Part shown: positions 1 through 8,688 of the stretch, piece by piece
Layout of the letters: each line of letters opens with the position of its first letter
How positions within the stretch are numbered: position 1 is the stretch's first letter
Assembly (NCBI RefSeq): GCF_027924605.1
Contig: NZ_AP027042.1
Span: 1,031,524-1,095,523, forward strand
Direction of reading: 5' to 3'
DNA: 64,000 nucleotides
DNA from: Dyella sp. GSA-30
GTDB lineage: Bacteria; Pseudomonadota; Gammaproteobacteria; Xanthomonadales; Rhodanobacteraceae
Notes under the pieces: generated by a model
The model's input: only the letters and a program-made list of their open reading frames with translations
The model's database searches: none
What the model was told of the DNA's origin: nothing
Made by a program: the position numbers and the translations under genes

Positions 1-729
1 GGGACCTTCCGCATCACGTGCGGCGCATTCGCCTGCCTGCTTGAACAGTGCAAGCGTCGTCGCTGCCGCTTCGAACGGCTGTCCGGGCAACACGGCCAGC
101 ATCGCACCCATCACGCAGGTCTGCGTGCAGCCCATGGCGGTCACGCGCGGCATCCAGGGCGAGCCGCCGGCAAAGCGCAGGCTGCGCTCGCCATCGGTAA
201 GAAAGTCGACCTCGCCGGTGACGGCGACGACGGTGCCTTGCTCGCGCGCAAAGCGCATGGCGCCAGCTTCGGCCGCTTCCACTGCGTCGCGACTGTCCAC
301 GCCCTGCGCGCGACTGACGCTGCCACTCAAGGCGAGCATCTCGGAGGCATTGCCGCGTATCACGGCCGGGCGATGTTCGAGCAGACGCATGACGGCCTGG
401 CGTCGGAACGCCGTGGCCTGATGCGCCACCGGATCGAGCACCCATGGCTTGCCGGCTTGTCGTGCGGACGCTGTGGCGGCCAGCATGCCGGCCAGCCAGT
501 CCGACGAGAGGGTGCCGATGTTCACGGTCAACGCGTCGGCGAAGGCAGCAAATTCACCGGCTTCTTCTTCGGCATGCACCATCGCCGGCGAGGCACCGAT
601 GGCCAGCATCGCGTTGGCGGCCATGTTCATTGCCACGAAGTTGGTGATGCACTGCACGAGCGGCGCGCGTTCGCGCACCGTGCGCAGCGCGGTGGCCATG
701 GTTGCCAGCGGATAGGACATCTCGCTCAT
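1..729 (-). CDS. thiM: Hydroxyethylthiazole kinase, C-terminus cut by window edge
   Basis: Phosphorylates 4-methyl-5-(2-hydroxyethyl)thiazole in thiamine salvage, in the cytoplasm. The minus-strand frame is open from ATG at 729 to the left edge, giving 243 codons; the family is usually about 265 residues, so only a short tail is missing. Visible motifs are an N-terminal QCITNFVAMNMAAN, a RGNASE segment, VTGEVDFLTDG, and the anion-hole segment VTAMGCTQT with the conserved Cys. The usual DPVGAGAT stretch reads DPVAHQATAFR, a mild deviation. An alternative ATG lies at 720. It sits 8 bp downstream of uppP on the same strand, so the two are probably co-transcribed. No thi riboswitch is seen between them. 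Family call is firm. Confidence 0.85.
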   Translation of the reverse strand, partial: MSEMSYPLATMATALRTVRERAPLVQCITNFVAMNMAANAMLAIGASPAMVHAEEEAGEFAAFADALTVNIGTLSSDWLAGMLAATASARQAGKPWVLDPVAHQATAFRRQAVMRLLEHRPAVIRGNASEMLALSGSVSRAQGVDSRDAVEAAEAGAMRFAREQGTVVAVTGEVDFLTDGERSLRFAGGSPWMPRVTAMGCTQTCVMGAMLAVLPGQPFEAAATTLALFKQAGECAARDAEGP

Positions 730-737
730 GGAACGAC

Positions 738-1532
738 TCAGGCGCCGCGCATGAACAGCAGCAATGCCAGGCCCAGCACGATGCGGTACACCGCAAATGC
801 GGTGAAACGATGGCTGCGGATATAGCCGAGCAACCACTTCACCGCGATAAAGGCCACGATGGCCGAGACGATGAAGCCGACGATCAGCGCGGTCCAGTCC
901 TCGTGCGCAACGCCGTCATGCTTGACCACTTTGAGCAGCTCGTAGCCGGTAGCGGCGTACATGGTCGGGATACCGACCAGGAAGGCGAACTCGGTGGCGG
1001 CCGCGCGATTGCTGGTGCCGACAAGCATGGCAGTGAAGATCGTCGCGCCCGAACGCGAGGTGCCCGGGAATACGCCGGCCACCATCTGCGCGACACCGAC
1101 CAGGATCGCGACCGGCCAGGTCACGGCCTTGCGATCGACCTGCCGCGCGGCGATCTGCTCGGCGGCGATCATCCAGAAACCACCGATCAGTAGCGCCCAG
1201 GCAATGGGGGTAATCGTCTCAGGCAGCTTGAAGCCGTAATGAGTCACGATCAGGCCAAGCACCGCGGTGATCGCGAAGGCGACGATCAGCTTCATCAGGT
1301 AGTCGCGGTTGTCGCGGTCGCCCAGTTGCGTGAACAGCTGCCAGATGCGCTTCCAGTAGATGAACGTCACGGCGAGGATCGCGCCAGCCTGGATGCCGAC
1401 ATTGAACAGGTCCGAGCGTTCGCCCAGGCCGAGCTTCTCGGCGATCAGCAGATGGCCCGTGCTGGAAATGGGCAGGAATTCGGTAATGCCCTCGATGATG
1501 CCGAGCAGGATGACGTTGATCAGGTCGCTCAC
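738..1532 (-). CDS. uppP: Undecaprenyl-diphosphatase
   Basis: Integral membrane enzyme that dephosphorylates undecaprenyl pyrophosphate to recycle the lipid carrier for peptidoglycan and other envelope glycans; overexpression in relatives gives bacitracin resistance (BacA). The 264-residue length is normal. The two signature motifs are present: EGITEFLPISSTGHL near residues 14-28 and PGTSRSG near residue 173. About eight hydrophobic helices are evident. The ATG at 1532 fits the family N-terminus. It lies upstream of thiM on the same strand with an 8-bp gap. The start faces the glnA control region. Confidence 0.95.
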   Translation of the reverse strand: MSDLINVILLGIIEGITEFLPISSTGHLLIAEKLGLGERSDLFNVGIQAGAILAVTFIYWKRIWQLFTQLGDRDNRDYLMKLIVAFAITAVLGLIVTHYGFKLPETITPIAWALLIGGFWMIAAEQIAARQVDRKAVTWPVAILVGVAQMVAGVFPGTSRSGATIFTAMLVGTSNRAAATEFAFLVGIPTMYAATGYELLKVVKHDGVAHEDWTALIVGFIVSAIVAFIAVKWLLGYIRSHRFTAFAVYRIVLGLALLLFMRGA

Positions 1533-1655
1533 TGTGCTGCAACTCCGTTATGCGATAAGACTGGCGGGCTTGCGCCCGACACGAAGCGGCATAGCTTACG
1601 TGGTCTATATGGCGCGAGGCTGGCAGAAGAAGGGTTGTGATCGGCAACTGTTCAT

Positions 1656-1694
1656 TGCTCTGATATGGTGCAATGATCGCTCCAATCTGGTGCC
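1656..1694 (+). promoter_or_regulatory. Two tandem NtrC-like binding sites upstream of glnA
   Basis: Site 1 is TGCTCT-GATAT-GGTGCA (1656-1672) and site 2 is CGCTCC-AATCT-GGTGCC (1678-1694). The NtrC consensus is TGCACY-N5-GGTGCA; site 1 matches 11 of 12 and site 2 matches 9 of 12. Their centres are 22 bp apart, two helical turns, as in tandem NtrC enhancers. They lie 65-100 bp upstream of the sigma-54 promoter. Function is inferred from match and placement; NtrC itself is encoded at 20522. Confidence 0.7.
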
Positions 1695-1758
1695 TACGGA
1701 TGCCTGAGATAGGCCGTCACCATGCTTTAACTGTCTGATTCAAAAGCGCTACACTGCC

Positions 1759-1774
1759 TGGCACAGCTGTTGCT
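1759..1774 (+). promoter_or_regulatory. Sigma-54 promoter for glnA
   Basis: TGGCACAGCTGTTGCT fits the -24/-12 consensus TGGCACR-N4-TTGCW without a mismatch and keeps the required GG-N10-GC spacing. The predicted transcription start is near 1785, giving a leader of about 35 nt before the glnA ATG at 1820. Confidence 0.85.
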
Positions 1775-1819
1775 AAAACGTTGCATCTTTTCCCGCTTAT
1801 CAGCCCCCGAGGTCCGTCC

Positions 1820-3229
1820 ATGTCCGCTCAGAAAGTGCTCGACCTGATCCAGGAACACGAGGTCGAGTTTGTCGACCTGCGTTTTGCCGACATGCTCGGC
1901 AAGCATCATCACGTCAGCTTCCCGGCCCACGCCATCGACGAGTCGACGTTCGAAGACGGCAAGATGTTCGACGGTTCGTCGATCTCGGGCTGGAAGGGCA
2001 TCAACGAGTCGGACATGGTCCTGCTGCCCGATCCGGATACCGCCTACCTCGATCCGTTCAGCGCGCACACCCAGCTTGTGCTGCATTGCGACGTGCTCGA
2101 GCCGAGCACCATGCAGGCCTATGGCCGCGACCCGCGCTCGATCGCCAAGCGCGCCGAAGCCTATATGAAGTCCACCGGCATCGCCGACACCGCCTTCTTC
2201 GGCCCGGAACCCGAGTTCTTCATCTTCGACTCGGTGCGCTGGCAGAACGACATGGGCCGCGTGTTCTATGAAATCGGCTCCGAAGAAGCCGCCTGGTCGT
2301 CGCGCTACAAGTACGACAACAACAACACCGGCCACCGCCCGGGCGTGAAGGGCGGCTACTTCCCGGTCAGCCCGGTCGACTCGCTGGGTGACCTGCGCGC
2401 CGACATGTGCAAGGTGCTCGAGTCGCTGGGCCAGGTGGTGGAAGTGCACCACCACGAAGTGGCCAATGCCGGCCAGTGCGAAATCGGCGTGCGCTTCAAC
2501 ACGCTGGTGCAGAAGGCCGACGAGTTGATGACGATGAAGTACGTCATCAAGAACGTCGCCCACCAGAACGGCAAGACCGTCACCTTCATGCCCAAGCCGA
2601 TCGTCGGCGACAACGGCAGCGGCATGCACGTGCACCAGTCGTTGTCCAAGGACGGCACCAACCTGTTCGCGGGCGACCTGTACGGCGGCCTGTCGCAGAC
2701 GGCGCTGTGGTACATCGGCGGCATCTTCAAGCATGCCAAGGCGATCAACGCGTTCGCCAACTCCACCACCAACAGCTACAAGCGCCTGGTGCCGGGTTTC
2801 GAAGCGCCGGTGATGCTCGCCTACTCGGCACGCAACCGTTCGGCCAGCTGCCGCATTCCGTTCGTGTCGAGCCCGAAGGGCCGTCGCATCGAAGTGCGCT
2901 TCCCCGATCCGATGCAGTCGGGCTATCTGACCTTCACCGCGCTGATGATGGCCGGCCTCGACGGCATCATCAACAAGATCGACCCGGGTGCGCCGGCCGA
3001 CAAGGATCTCTACGATCTGCCGCCCGAAGAAGAGAAGAACATCCCGCAGGTCTGCTCCAGCCTCGACGCCGCGCTCGAAGCGCTGGACAAGGACCGCGAC
3101 TTCCTCAAGGCCGGCGGCGTGTTCACCGACGACTTCATCGACGCGTACATCGCGCTGAAGATGCAGGAAGTGACCCGCTATCGCGCCAGCACGCATCCGC
3201 TGGAATTCCAGATGTATTACGCGATCTGA
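1820..3229 (+). CDS. glnA: Glutamine synthetase, type I
   Basis: ATP-dependent condensation of ammonia and glutamate to glutamine, the main nitrogen assimilation step, as a cytoplasmic dodecamer. At 469 residues it has the GSI-beta length. Motifs: [10 protein letters not shown] in the N-terminal domain, [10 protein letters not shown] and the [15 protein letters not shown]/metal segment, NRSASCRIP with the substrate Arg, and [10 protein letters not shown] with Tyr398, the adenylylation site recognised by GlnE. The frame is open further upstream, but ATG 1820 gives the standard [11 protein letters not shown]-terminus. Regulation by NtrC/RpoN is supported by the upstream sites, and a terminator follows, so it is probably monocistronic. 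Confidence 0.98.
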   Translation: MSAQKVLDLIQEHEVEFVDLRFADMLGKHHHVSFPAHAIDESTFEDGKMFDGSSISGWKGINESDMVLLPDPDTAYLDPFSAHTQLVLHCDVLEPSTMQAYGRDPRSIAKRAEAYMKSTGIADTAFFGPEPEFFIFDSVRWQNDMGRVFYEIGSEEAAWSSRYKYDNNNTGHRPGVKGGYFPVSPVDSLGDLRADMCKVLESLGQVVEVHHHEVANAGQCEIGVRFNTLVQKADELMTMKYVIKNVAHQNGKTVTFMPKPIVGDNGSGMHVHQSLSKDGTNLFAGDLYGGLSQTALWYIGGIFKHAKAINAFANSTTNSYKRLVPGFEAPVMLAYSARNRSASCRIPFVSSPKGRRIEVRFPDPMQSGYLTFTALMMAGLDGIINKIDPGAPADKDLYDLPPEEEKNIPQVCSSLDAALEALDKDRDFLKAGGVFTDDFIDAYIALKMQEVTRYRASTHPLEFQMYYAI

Positions 3230-3252
3230 TTGTTCGCAAGCTTGACGCAAGG

Positions 3253-3283
3253 ACGGGCGCTTCGGCGCCCGTTCTCGTTTTTT
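3253..3283 (+). terminator. Rho-independent terminator of glnA
   Basis: An 8-bp perfect stem ACGGGCGC / GCGCCCGT closes a UUCG tetraloop (3253-3272) and is followed by TCTCGTTTTTTT. It lies 23 bp after the glnA stop codon. Confidence 0.9.
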
Positions 3284-3343
3284 ACCGCCCGTTTGGTAGC
3301 CGTGTGCGGGCGGGCATTGCAACTTGCGCCGACAGAAGATGAA

Positions 3344-4432
3344 ATGAACCCATCTGGCTTATCGGCCGCCGTCCGCATCGACAGATTCAAGATGACGCGC
3401 TCAGAACACTATGCTTCTTCCGCCCATTTCCTGGGTGTCGTCGCCAGCTCCGTAGCTCAGGCCAGATCGCTGGAAGAGCTGGTGCGGCCGTTGCTGGAAT
3501 TGTTGCAGACCGTCACGGGACTCGAATCGACGTATCTGACGACGATCGATGAAGCCAGCGGCGTGCAGCACATTCTCTTTGCTCGCAATACGCATCGCCT
3601 GGAGATTCCCGAAGGCTTGTCGGTGCCTTGGGAAGCAACGTTGTGCAAGCGCGCCCTGGAAGAAGGGCGTCCTTATACCGACGACGTAGCCAACTGCTGG
3701 CCCGACTCCGGCCCGGCGCGCGAACTGGGCATCGCCACGTATGCGAGCACGCCGGTACGAACGGGCGATGGCGAGCTCTACGGTACGTTGTGCGCTGCCA
3801 GTGACGAACGCAAACCACTGGCCGATGGTGCGGAACAGGTGCTTGTCATGTTTTCGCGCCTCATCAGTGAACAGATCGAGCGCGAACGTCTCGTGCAAGC
3901 GTTGCAGAACGCCAACGATACGCTTGCCGTCAGCGCGTTGACCGATGCCACGACGCATTTGCCGAACCGTCGCGCGCTGATGAGCGAAATGAATCGCCGG
4001 CTGGATACGACTCGCGCGAACGGCCAAGCTCTGCTTATCGCTTTTATCGACCTCGATCACTTCAAGGCGATCAACGACCAGTACGGGCACGACGTGGGCG
4101 ATCGTTTTCTCGCTGCCATCGCCGGCCGTTTGCAGGGCGCGTTGCGCGAGGGAGACTTCGCCTGCCGCCTGGGCGGCGATGAATTCGTGGTACTGGCCAG
4201 TCCACGTCGCGAGGATGCGCAGAACATGGCCAGGCTGTTGCGCGACCGATTGCAGCAGGCCACTACCGGTCATTTCGGCTTAGATGGGCGCGGGATCGAC
4301 TATGCCGGGCCAAGTATCGGCGTCGTTGTCGCCGAACAGGACGATGTCGATCCCGACCTGCTGCTCTCTCAGGCCGACGCGGCGATGTACGCCGCCAAGC
4401 GGGCGCGCAAGGAAGCCATGCGCCAGCATTGA
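3344..4432 (+). CDS. GAF-GGDEF diguanylate cyclase
   Basis: Probably makes cyclic di-GMP from two GTP. The protein is 362 residues. An N-terminal GAF sensor domain (about residues 25-165) is followed by a GGDEF domain (about 195-355). DLDHFKAINDQYGHDVGD and the active-site loop RLGGDEFVV are intact, so it should be catalytically competent. The inhibitory I-site RxxD is also present (REGD, five residues before GGDEF), implying product feedback. No transmembrane segment or signal peptide is seen, so the sensor is cytoplasmic; its ligand is unknown. The start is uncertain: ATG 3344 is preceded by AGAAG, and ATG 3392 is an alternative. It lies behind the glnA terminator. Confidence 0.85.
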   Translation: MNPSGLSAAVRIDRFKMTRSEHYASSAHFLGVVASSVAQARSLEELVRPLLELLQTVTGLESTYLTTIDEASGVQHILFARNTHRLEIPEGLSVPWEATLCKRALEEGRPYTDDVANCWPDSGPARELGIATYASTPVRTGDGELYGTLCAASDERKPLADGAEQVLVMFSRLISEQIERERLVQALQNANDTLAVSALTDATTHLPNRRALMSEMNRRLDTTRANGQALLIAFIDLDHFKAINDQYGHDVGDRFLAAIAGRLQGALREGDFACRLGGDEFVVLASPRREDAQNMARLLRDRLQQATTGHFGLDGRGIDYAGPSIGVVVAEQDDVDPDLLLSQADAAMYAAKRARKEAMRQH

Positions 4433-4459
4433 TAGCGCGTTCTGAGCGGAGTAGCTGTC

Positions 4460-5329
4460 CTAACGACGTCCCGCCGCCAAAGGCGTCGCATCCAGATCCT
4501 GAAGCAGCTTGCCGAACTCCATCGCTGCTGCTGTTTTGCCACCAGTACTCCATAGCAAAGTGAAGTCGGCATCCGAAAGCGGCGGCAGGCCGTAGCTGCC
4601 GTCGACGATGCGCATGCCCGGCTCCACGTCATCGCGCGTCATGATGGTGATAGCCAGTCCGGAGAGCACCGCCGCGCGAATGCCTTGCTGGCTTTGCGAT
4701 GTGAAAACGACATGCCATTCGACCGCCTTGCCATCCAGTGCAGCCAATCCGACCTGTCGGTTGATGCACGGTGCCGGGAAGAAGGCGAACGGTAGTGAGG
4801 CACCGGGCGGGACATCGAACGAATCGGCGGCCACCCAGACAAATTGCGTTCGCCGCAGCGCGGTTCCTTCGTCGCTGTCCGGTGGCGTCATCACCACCGC
4901 GAGATCGAGCTCGCCCGCCTTGATCATCGGCAACAAGTCCAGATTCATGCCGACGCTGACATCGAGCCGCACGGAAGGAAACGCGCGGCTGAACTTGCAA
5001 AGCAAGGTGGGCAGGCGGTCGCCCATGAAGTTCTCGAGCACACCGAAACGCACCACGCCGGAGATAGGCGACGGCCGGAACCGCTGCGCCATGCTGTCGA
5101 AGGTATGCAGGATGCTTTGCGCATAGCGCAGGAAATCTTCGCCGTCCTCGCTCAGCGTCAATGCGCGCGTCGTGCGAAACAGCAACTGCCGCCCGACCTG
5201 TTCTTCCAGCTTGCGGATCTGGTGGCTCACGGCCGACTGCGTCAGGTTGAGGCGCTGCGCCGCACGGGTAAAGCCGCCGGTTTCCTTGACGGCGACGAAG
5301 GCGCGCAAGAGGGCGGGGTCGAAGTCCAT
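4460..5329 (-). CDS. LysR-family transcriptional regulator
   Basis: 289 residues, typical for the family. The N-terminal winged helix-turn-helix is clear: LLRAFVAVKETGGFTRAAQRLNLTQSAVSHQIRKLEEQ. The rest is the LysR substrate-binding domain for an unknown inducer. It is divergent from the MFS exporter at 5436, the classic arrangement for a regulator controlling its neighbour and itself. It is convergent with the GGDEF gene, 27 bp away. The inducer cannot be read from the sequence. Confidence 0.9.
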   Translation of the reverse strand: MDFDPALLRAFVAVKETGGFTRAAQRLNLTQSAVSHQIRKLEEQVGRQLLFRTTRALTLSEDGEDFLRYAQSILHTFDSMAQRFRPSPISGVVRFGVLENFMGDRLPTLLCKFSRAFPSVRLDVSVGMNLDLLPMIKAGELDLAVVMTPPDSDEGTALRRTQFVWVAADSFDVPPGASLPFAFFPAPCINRQVGLAALDGKAVEWHVVFTSQSQQGIRAAVLSGLAITIMTRDDVEPGMRIVDGSYGLPPLSDADFTLLWSTGGKTAAAMEFGKLLQDLDATPLAAGRR

Positions 5330-5341
5330 GGCGGGCTATAA

Positions 5342-5387
5342 ATGATGGGTTCTAATGAATAGCACAAAATTAAATCATTTCCATCAT
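5342..5387. promoter_or_regulatory. Divergent LysR/MFS control region with inverted repeats
   Basis: This AT-rich patch between the divergent genes holds a 7-bp inverted repeat ATGATGG (5342-5348) / CCATCAT (5381-5387), and inside it TTC-TAAT-GAA. LysR regulators bind such dyads between divergent genes. An upstream in-frame ATG at 5355 would make this region coding, which I think is unlikely. Confidence 0.4.
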
Positions 5388-5435
5388 GCTTCGGGCGCGC
5401 CGACAATCGCCTTCCCCGTCCCTCCGGTGAAGCCC

Positions 5436-6959
5436 ATGGCCCGTAGAAACGCCGTCGCTCTGGTAGCCATCTGCCTGGCTGCGCTCATGTTCGGCCTGGA
5501 GATCTCCAGTGTCCCGGTGATCCTGCCGCACGTGGAAAACGTGCTGCACACCGATTTCAGCAGCGCGCAGTGGATCATGAACGCGTACACCATCGCCTGC
5601 ACCACCGTGCTGATGGCCGCAGGCACCCTGGCCGACCGCTATGGCCGCAAGCGCCTGCTGCTTATCAGCGTGCTGCTGTTTGGGGCGACGTCGTGGATAT
5701 GCGGTCTGGCGCCGAATGCATCCGTGCTGATCATCAGCCGGTTTTTGCAGGGCATGAGCGGTGGCGCGATGGTGATCTGCCAGATCGCTGCCTTGTCGCA
5801 TCAGTTCCAGGAAGGTCCTTCGCGCAGCAAGGCGTTTGGCGCCTGGGGCATCATTTTCGGCGTCGGGCTGGGTTTCGGACCGATCATCGGTGGCGCCATC
5901 GTCGCTTTGTCGAACTGGACCTGGGTGTTCCTGATCCAGGTGCCGCTGGCGGCGATAACCACACTGCTCATTGCCGGCAGCGTGGACGAGTCGAGCGATC
6001 CGCAGGCCAAGGCGTTGGATCTGCCCGGCATTGTCACGCTGTCGCTGGCGGTATTCGGCCTGACGTTCTTTATCACCCAGGGACCCAGCCTGGGTTTCGC
6101 CAGCAGTATCGCTATCGTAAGCATCGTCGTTGCCGTCTTGAGCTTCCTCGCATTTCTCTACGCGGAAAAGCGCAACGCGCATCCGATGTTCGACTTCTCG
6201 GTGTTCCGCATCCGCGCATTCTCCGGTGCGCTCTACGGCTCCATGGGCATGAACTTCAGCTTCTGGCCGTTCATGATCTACCTGCCGATCTACTTTCAAA
6301 GCGCCCTGGGCTACGGCGCTATTGCCGCCGGCACATCGCTCCTGGCGTACACGTTGCCGACATTGGTGATTCCTCCGTTAGCCGAGCGCCTTGCGCTGCG
6401 TTATCAACCACGCATCGTTATTCCAGCGGGGCTTTTCACGATCGGTCTCGGCTTCATGCTGATGAAGCTGGGTAGCGGTGTGGATCACGCCAGTTGGCTG
6501 AGCCTGCTGCCAGGTTGCGTGCTGGCGGGAGTCGGTCTTGGTCTGACCAATACGCCGGTGACCAACACGACCACGGCCGCCGTACCAACAGCGCGAGCAG
6601 GTATGGCGTCGGGCATCGATATGAGCGCGCGGTTGATCACCTTGGCGATCAATATCGCGCTCATGGGTTTCGTGCTGCTGGAGGGGATTCTCTCCCACCT
6701 GCGGGGCGTCGCGGATGCCTCCATCGACACATCACAATGGCATGACGTGGCCGCGAAGATCGCCGCAGGCAATCTGCTGCCGGGCGCTCAAGCCATCTCC
6801 ACCGAGATCGCGCACGCCGCACTGGTGCACGGCTTTGGCTGGGTGATGCTTTATGGCGGATGGGGCGCGTGGCTGTTGGCCGCCGCAAGCTTTGTCACTT
6901 TCGGTCAGACGAAAGAACCGGCACACGTATCGATCGCTTGCACATCGAAGCCGGGCTGA
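5436..6959 (+). CDS. MFS drug/solute exporter, 14-helix (EmrB/QacA) type
   Basis: Inner-membrane proton-driven exporter; substrate unknown. From ATG 5436 it is 507 residues with about 14 hydrophobic segments, the DHA2 layout. The loop 2-3 signature GTLADRYGRKRLLL is present, and the helix-5 region has GLGFGPIIGG. The longer reading from ATG 5355 would leave only 25 bp to the divergent LysR gene and begins with a hydrophilic, AT-rich leader, so 5436 (MARRNAVALV) is preferred. Control by the adjacent LysR protein is the simplest inference. No periplasmic adaptor (EmrA-like) gene is adjacent. Confidence 0.88.
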   Translation: MARRNAVALVAICLAALMFGLEISSVPVILPHVENVLHTDFSSAQWIMNAYTIACTTVLMAAGTLADRYGRKRLLLISVLLFGATSWICGLAPNASVLIISRFLQGMSGGAMVICQIAALSHQFQEGPSRSKAFGAWGIIFGVGLGFGPIIGGAIVALSNWTWVFLIQVPLAAITTLLIAGSVDESSDPQAKALDLPGIVTLSLAVFGLTFFITQGPSLGFASSIAIVSIVVAVLSFLAFLYAEKRNAHPMFDFSVFRIRAFSGALYGSMGMNFSFWPFMIYLPIYFQSALGYGAIAAGTSLLAYTLPTLVIPPLAERLALRYQPRIVIPAGLFTIGLGFMLMKLGSGVDHASWLSLLPGCVLAGVGLGLTNTPVTNTTTAAVPTARAGMASGIDMSARLITLAINIALMGFVLLEGILSHLRGVADASIDTSQWHDVAAKIAAGNLLPGAQAISTEIAHAALVHGFGWVMLYGGWGAWLLAAASFVTFGQTKEPAHVSIACTSKPG

Positions 6960-6965
6960 TACTCG

Positions 6966-7553
6966 TTACATCGCCCCGTGCGCAGTGGAAAGCTCGAACA
7001 CCGCCGCTGAAAGAATCTCCTTCGACAAGGCCGGATCGTCGACCGCACGCGAAAGCACCAGCGCCCCCATCATCTGCGAGAACGAGGCCAGCGCCTTGCG
7101 CCTGCGCACGGCGCGGGTGCGCCCGGGTAGCAGGGCGGTGAGTTTGTCGACGAGCGATTCCACGCCGTGCTCGAAGGTCTTGCGTATGGTGCTGTTCTGA
7201 CGCGCAGCATCCGCACCGAGCGCGGCAATGCTGCAACCTTTGCCGCTGGCATCGCGATGGGCTTCGGACAAATACATCTCCAGCAACCTTGTCAGCGCGG
7301 CATGGGCGCTATCACCGTCGCCGATGGTGTGGTCCCAATAGCCAGCGCCGCGCGCCAGCGCTTTTTGGCTGGCCTGATCGATCAGATCGTCTTTCGATTC
7401 GAAGTGACGATAAAAACCGCCATGCGTCATGCCGGCGGCTTTCATGATGTCGGCAATGCCGATGCCATCGAAGCCTTTCTCGCGAAACAAGGTGCCGGCC
7501 ACATCGAGGATGCGCTCGCGATTCTCGGCAAACTGTTCGCGGCTGACTTTCAT
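6966..7553 (-). CDS. TetR/AcrR-family regulator
   Basis: 195 residues from ATG 7553. The N-terminal helix-turn-helix reads ILDVAGTLFREKGFDGIGIADIMKAAGMTHGGFYRHF; the C-terminal half with GKGCSIAALGADAARQ resembles TetR proteins of oxidative or xenobiotic response. ATG 7553 has GGAG 6-7 nt upstream on its strand; ATG 7580 would add nine residues. It ends 6 bp from the end of the MFS gene (convergent), so it is not obviously that gene's regulator. The ligand is unknown. Confidence 0.88.
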   Translation of the reverse strand: MKVSREQFAENRERILDVAGTLFREKGFDGIGIADIMKAAGMTHGGFYRHFESKDDLIDQASQKALARGAGYWDHTIGDGDSAHAALTRLLEMYLSEAHRDASGKGCSIAALGADAARQNSTIRKTFEHGVESLVDKLTALLPGRTRAVRRRKALASFSQMMGALVLSRAVDDPALSKEILSAAVFELSTAHGAM

Positions 7554-7634
7554 GGCGGACTCCGGACGGGTATGTATCAACAGATTATATGACGGGTATC
7601 ATCATTAAAAAGTCGATGCCGTTCTTGTCCGCCG

Positions 7635-7946
7635 CTAAGCCTCGCCTCGTTCCCGCATGACCTTGCCGAAATGCAGCGCAGCGAAACAACCCAGGGCAAC
7701 ACCGCCGACGAGCATCGCGATGAAGTCCGCATTCCAGCCGTAGCTGATCGAAGCGTATTGCAGCAGCACCAGGCCAGCGACGAGGTTGAATGCGCCCCAC
7801 AGGAAATTGACGATCGGGCGGGAAAAGCCGACACCGTGCGGTTTGGCAAATGGCGACGGAAAGCCCTTGCCCTGCAGGCCCGCCACCAGGTGCGGCAGGC
7901 TGTTGCACAGGAAAGCGCCGGCGAAGAACGAAGCAACGATGTGCAT
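7635..7946 (-). CDS. Small integral membrane protein, function unknown
   Basis: 103 residues starting MHIVASFFAGAFLCNSLPHL. Three hydrophobic segments (about residues 1-18, 43-62 and 72-90) separated by short loops; no catalytic motif recognised. The frame stays open upstream to 8057, but that would run through the TetR operator at 8012-8029 and into the divergent gene, so ATG 7946 is chosen. The divergent TetR gene at 8046 is the likely repressor of this gene. Confidence 0.7.
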   Translation of the reverse strand: MHIVASFFAGAFLCNSLPHLVAGLQGKGFPSPFAKPHGVGFSRPIVNFLWGAFNLVAGLVLLQYASISYGWNADFIAMLVGGVALGCFAALHFGKVMRERGEA

Positions 7947-8011
7947 GATGTGCACCGATTCGAAGATCAGGACAGGCGGCCAATGGCCGTCGAAGGAAGT
8001 CAGGCGTAATA

Positions 8012-8029
8012 TGCGAGGGTACACTCGCA
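8012..8029. promoter_or_regulatory. Palindromic TetR operator
   Basis: TGCGAGGGTACACTCGCA is an 18-bp dyad with 8 of 9 base pairs symmetric. It sits between the divergent small membrane gene (start 7946) and the TetR gene (start 8046), 16 bp before the latter, so one dimer could repress both. Confidence 0.65.
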
Positions 8030-8045
8030 AAACGGATTGTTGAGG

Positions 8046-8666
8046 ATGCCCTCGCAAAAGTCAAATGCCCCAGCGGCCGAGGCCGCTCGCCCCGCCAAGC
8101 GCGAGCGCGGCCGTCTGCGCGTCGCAGCCATCCTGGAGGCGGGAGCACAGGTGTTCGCCGAGAAGGGCTATGAGGCGGCAACGATGACCGAGATCGCCGC
8201 CCGGGCGGAGACTGCTATCGGTTCGCTGTATCGCTTCTTTCCGTCCAAGGAATCGCTGGCCGATGCCTTGCTGGAGAGTTACGCCGACCTAGCCGTGGCC
8301 AGCCTGACGACCATGCAGTCACAAGCCGCGACATGGACATCGCGACAGCTGGCCGATGCGCTCGTCGACTTTGTTCTCGCATTGCAGAACAAACGCCAGT
8401 TCGTACTTGCCTTGCTCGACGCGCGTGCAGGCGATCGACGCCTGTTGTTTCGCGCGTCGATGCGTGCGGGCATTGCGGCGATCCTGCGATCAGCGATGCC
8501 GAGCCTGACCAGCGCGAAGGCTGAGACGATGGCGCCCGTGCTTATCGAAGTGCTGAAATCCGTGGCCGCCTTGTCGAGTACGGAGCGGAAATCCTCGCAG
8601 CGTTGGCTCGGCGAGCTACGCGACCTGGTGCAGGCATATCTGGACCAGGCGGCAGTGGAGAGGTAG
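8046..8666 (+). CDS. TetR-family regulator
   Basis: 206 residues. The DNA-binding domain is ILEAGAQVFAEKGYEAATMTEIAARAETAIGSLYRFFPSKESL, with a basic arm before it (RPAKRERGRLR). The C-terminal region is helical with no cofactor motif. TGAGG lies immediately before ATG 8046; a TTG at 8037 in the same frame is less likely. Likely autorepressed through the dyad at 8012-8029, with the divergent membrane protein as co-target. Confidence 0.9.
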   Translation: MPSQKSNAPAAEAARPAKRERGRLRVAAILEAGAQVFAEKGYEAATMTEIAARAETAIGSLYRFFPSKESLADALLESYADLAVASLTTMQSQAATWTSRQLADALVDFVLALQNKRQFVLALLDARAGDRRLLFRASMRAGIAAILRSAMPSLTSAKAETMAPVLIEVLKSVAALSSTERKSSQRWLGELRDLVQAYLDQAAVER

Positions 8667-8688
8667 TTCAACGTATGCGATGGGTGGT

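Noticed and set aside
1727-3322. Open frame antisense to glnA
   Set aside because: glnA motifs are complete and the antisense product is His/Arg-rich without domain content.
5355-5435. N-terminal extension of the MFS exporter from ATG 5355
   Set aside because: It would leave only 25 bp to the divergent LysR gene, runs through an AT-rich dyad, and adds a hydrophilic segment unlike MFS proteins.
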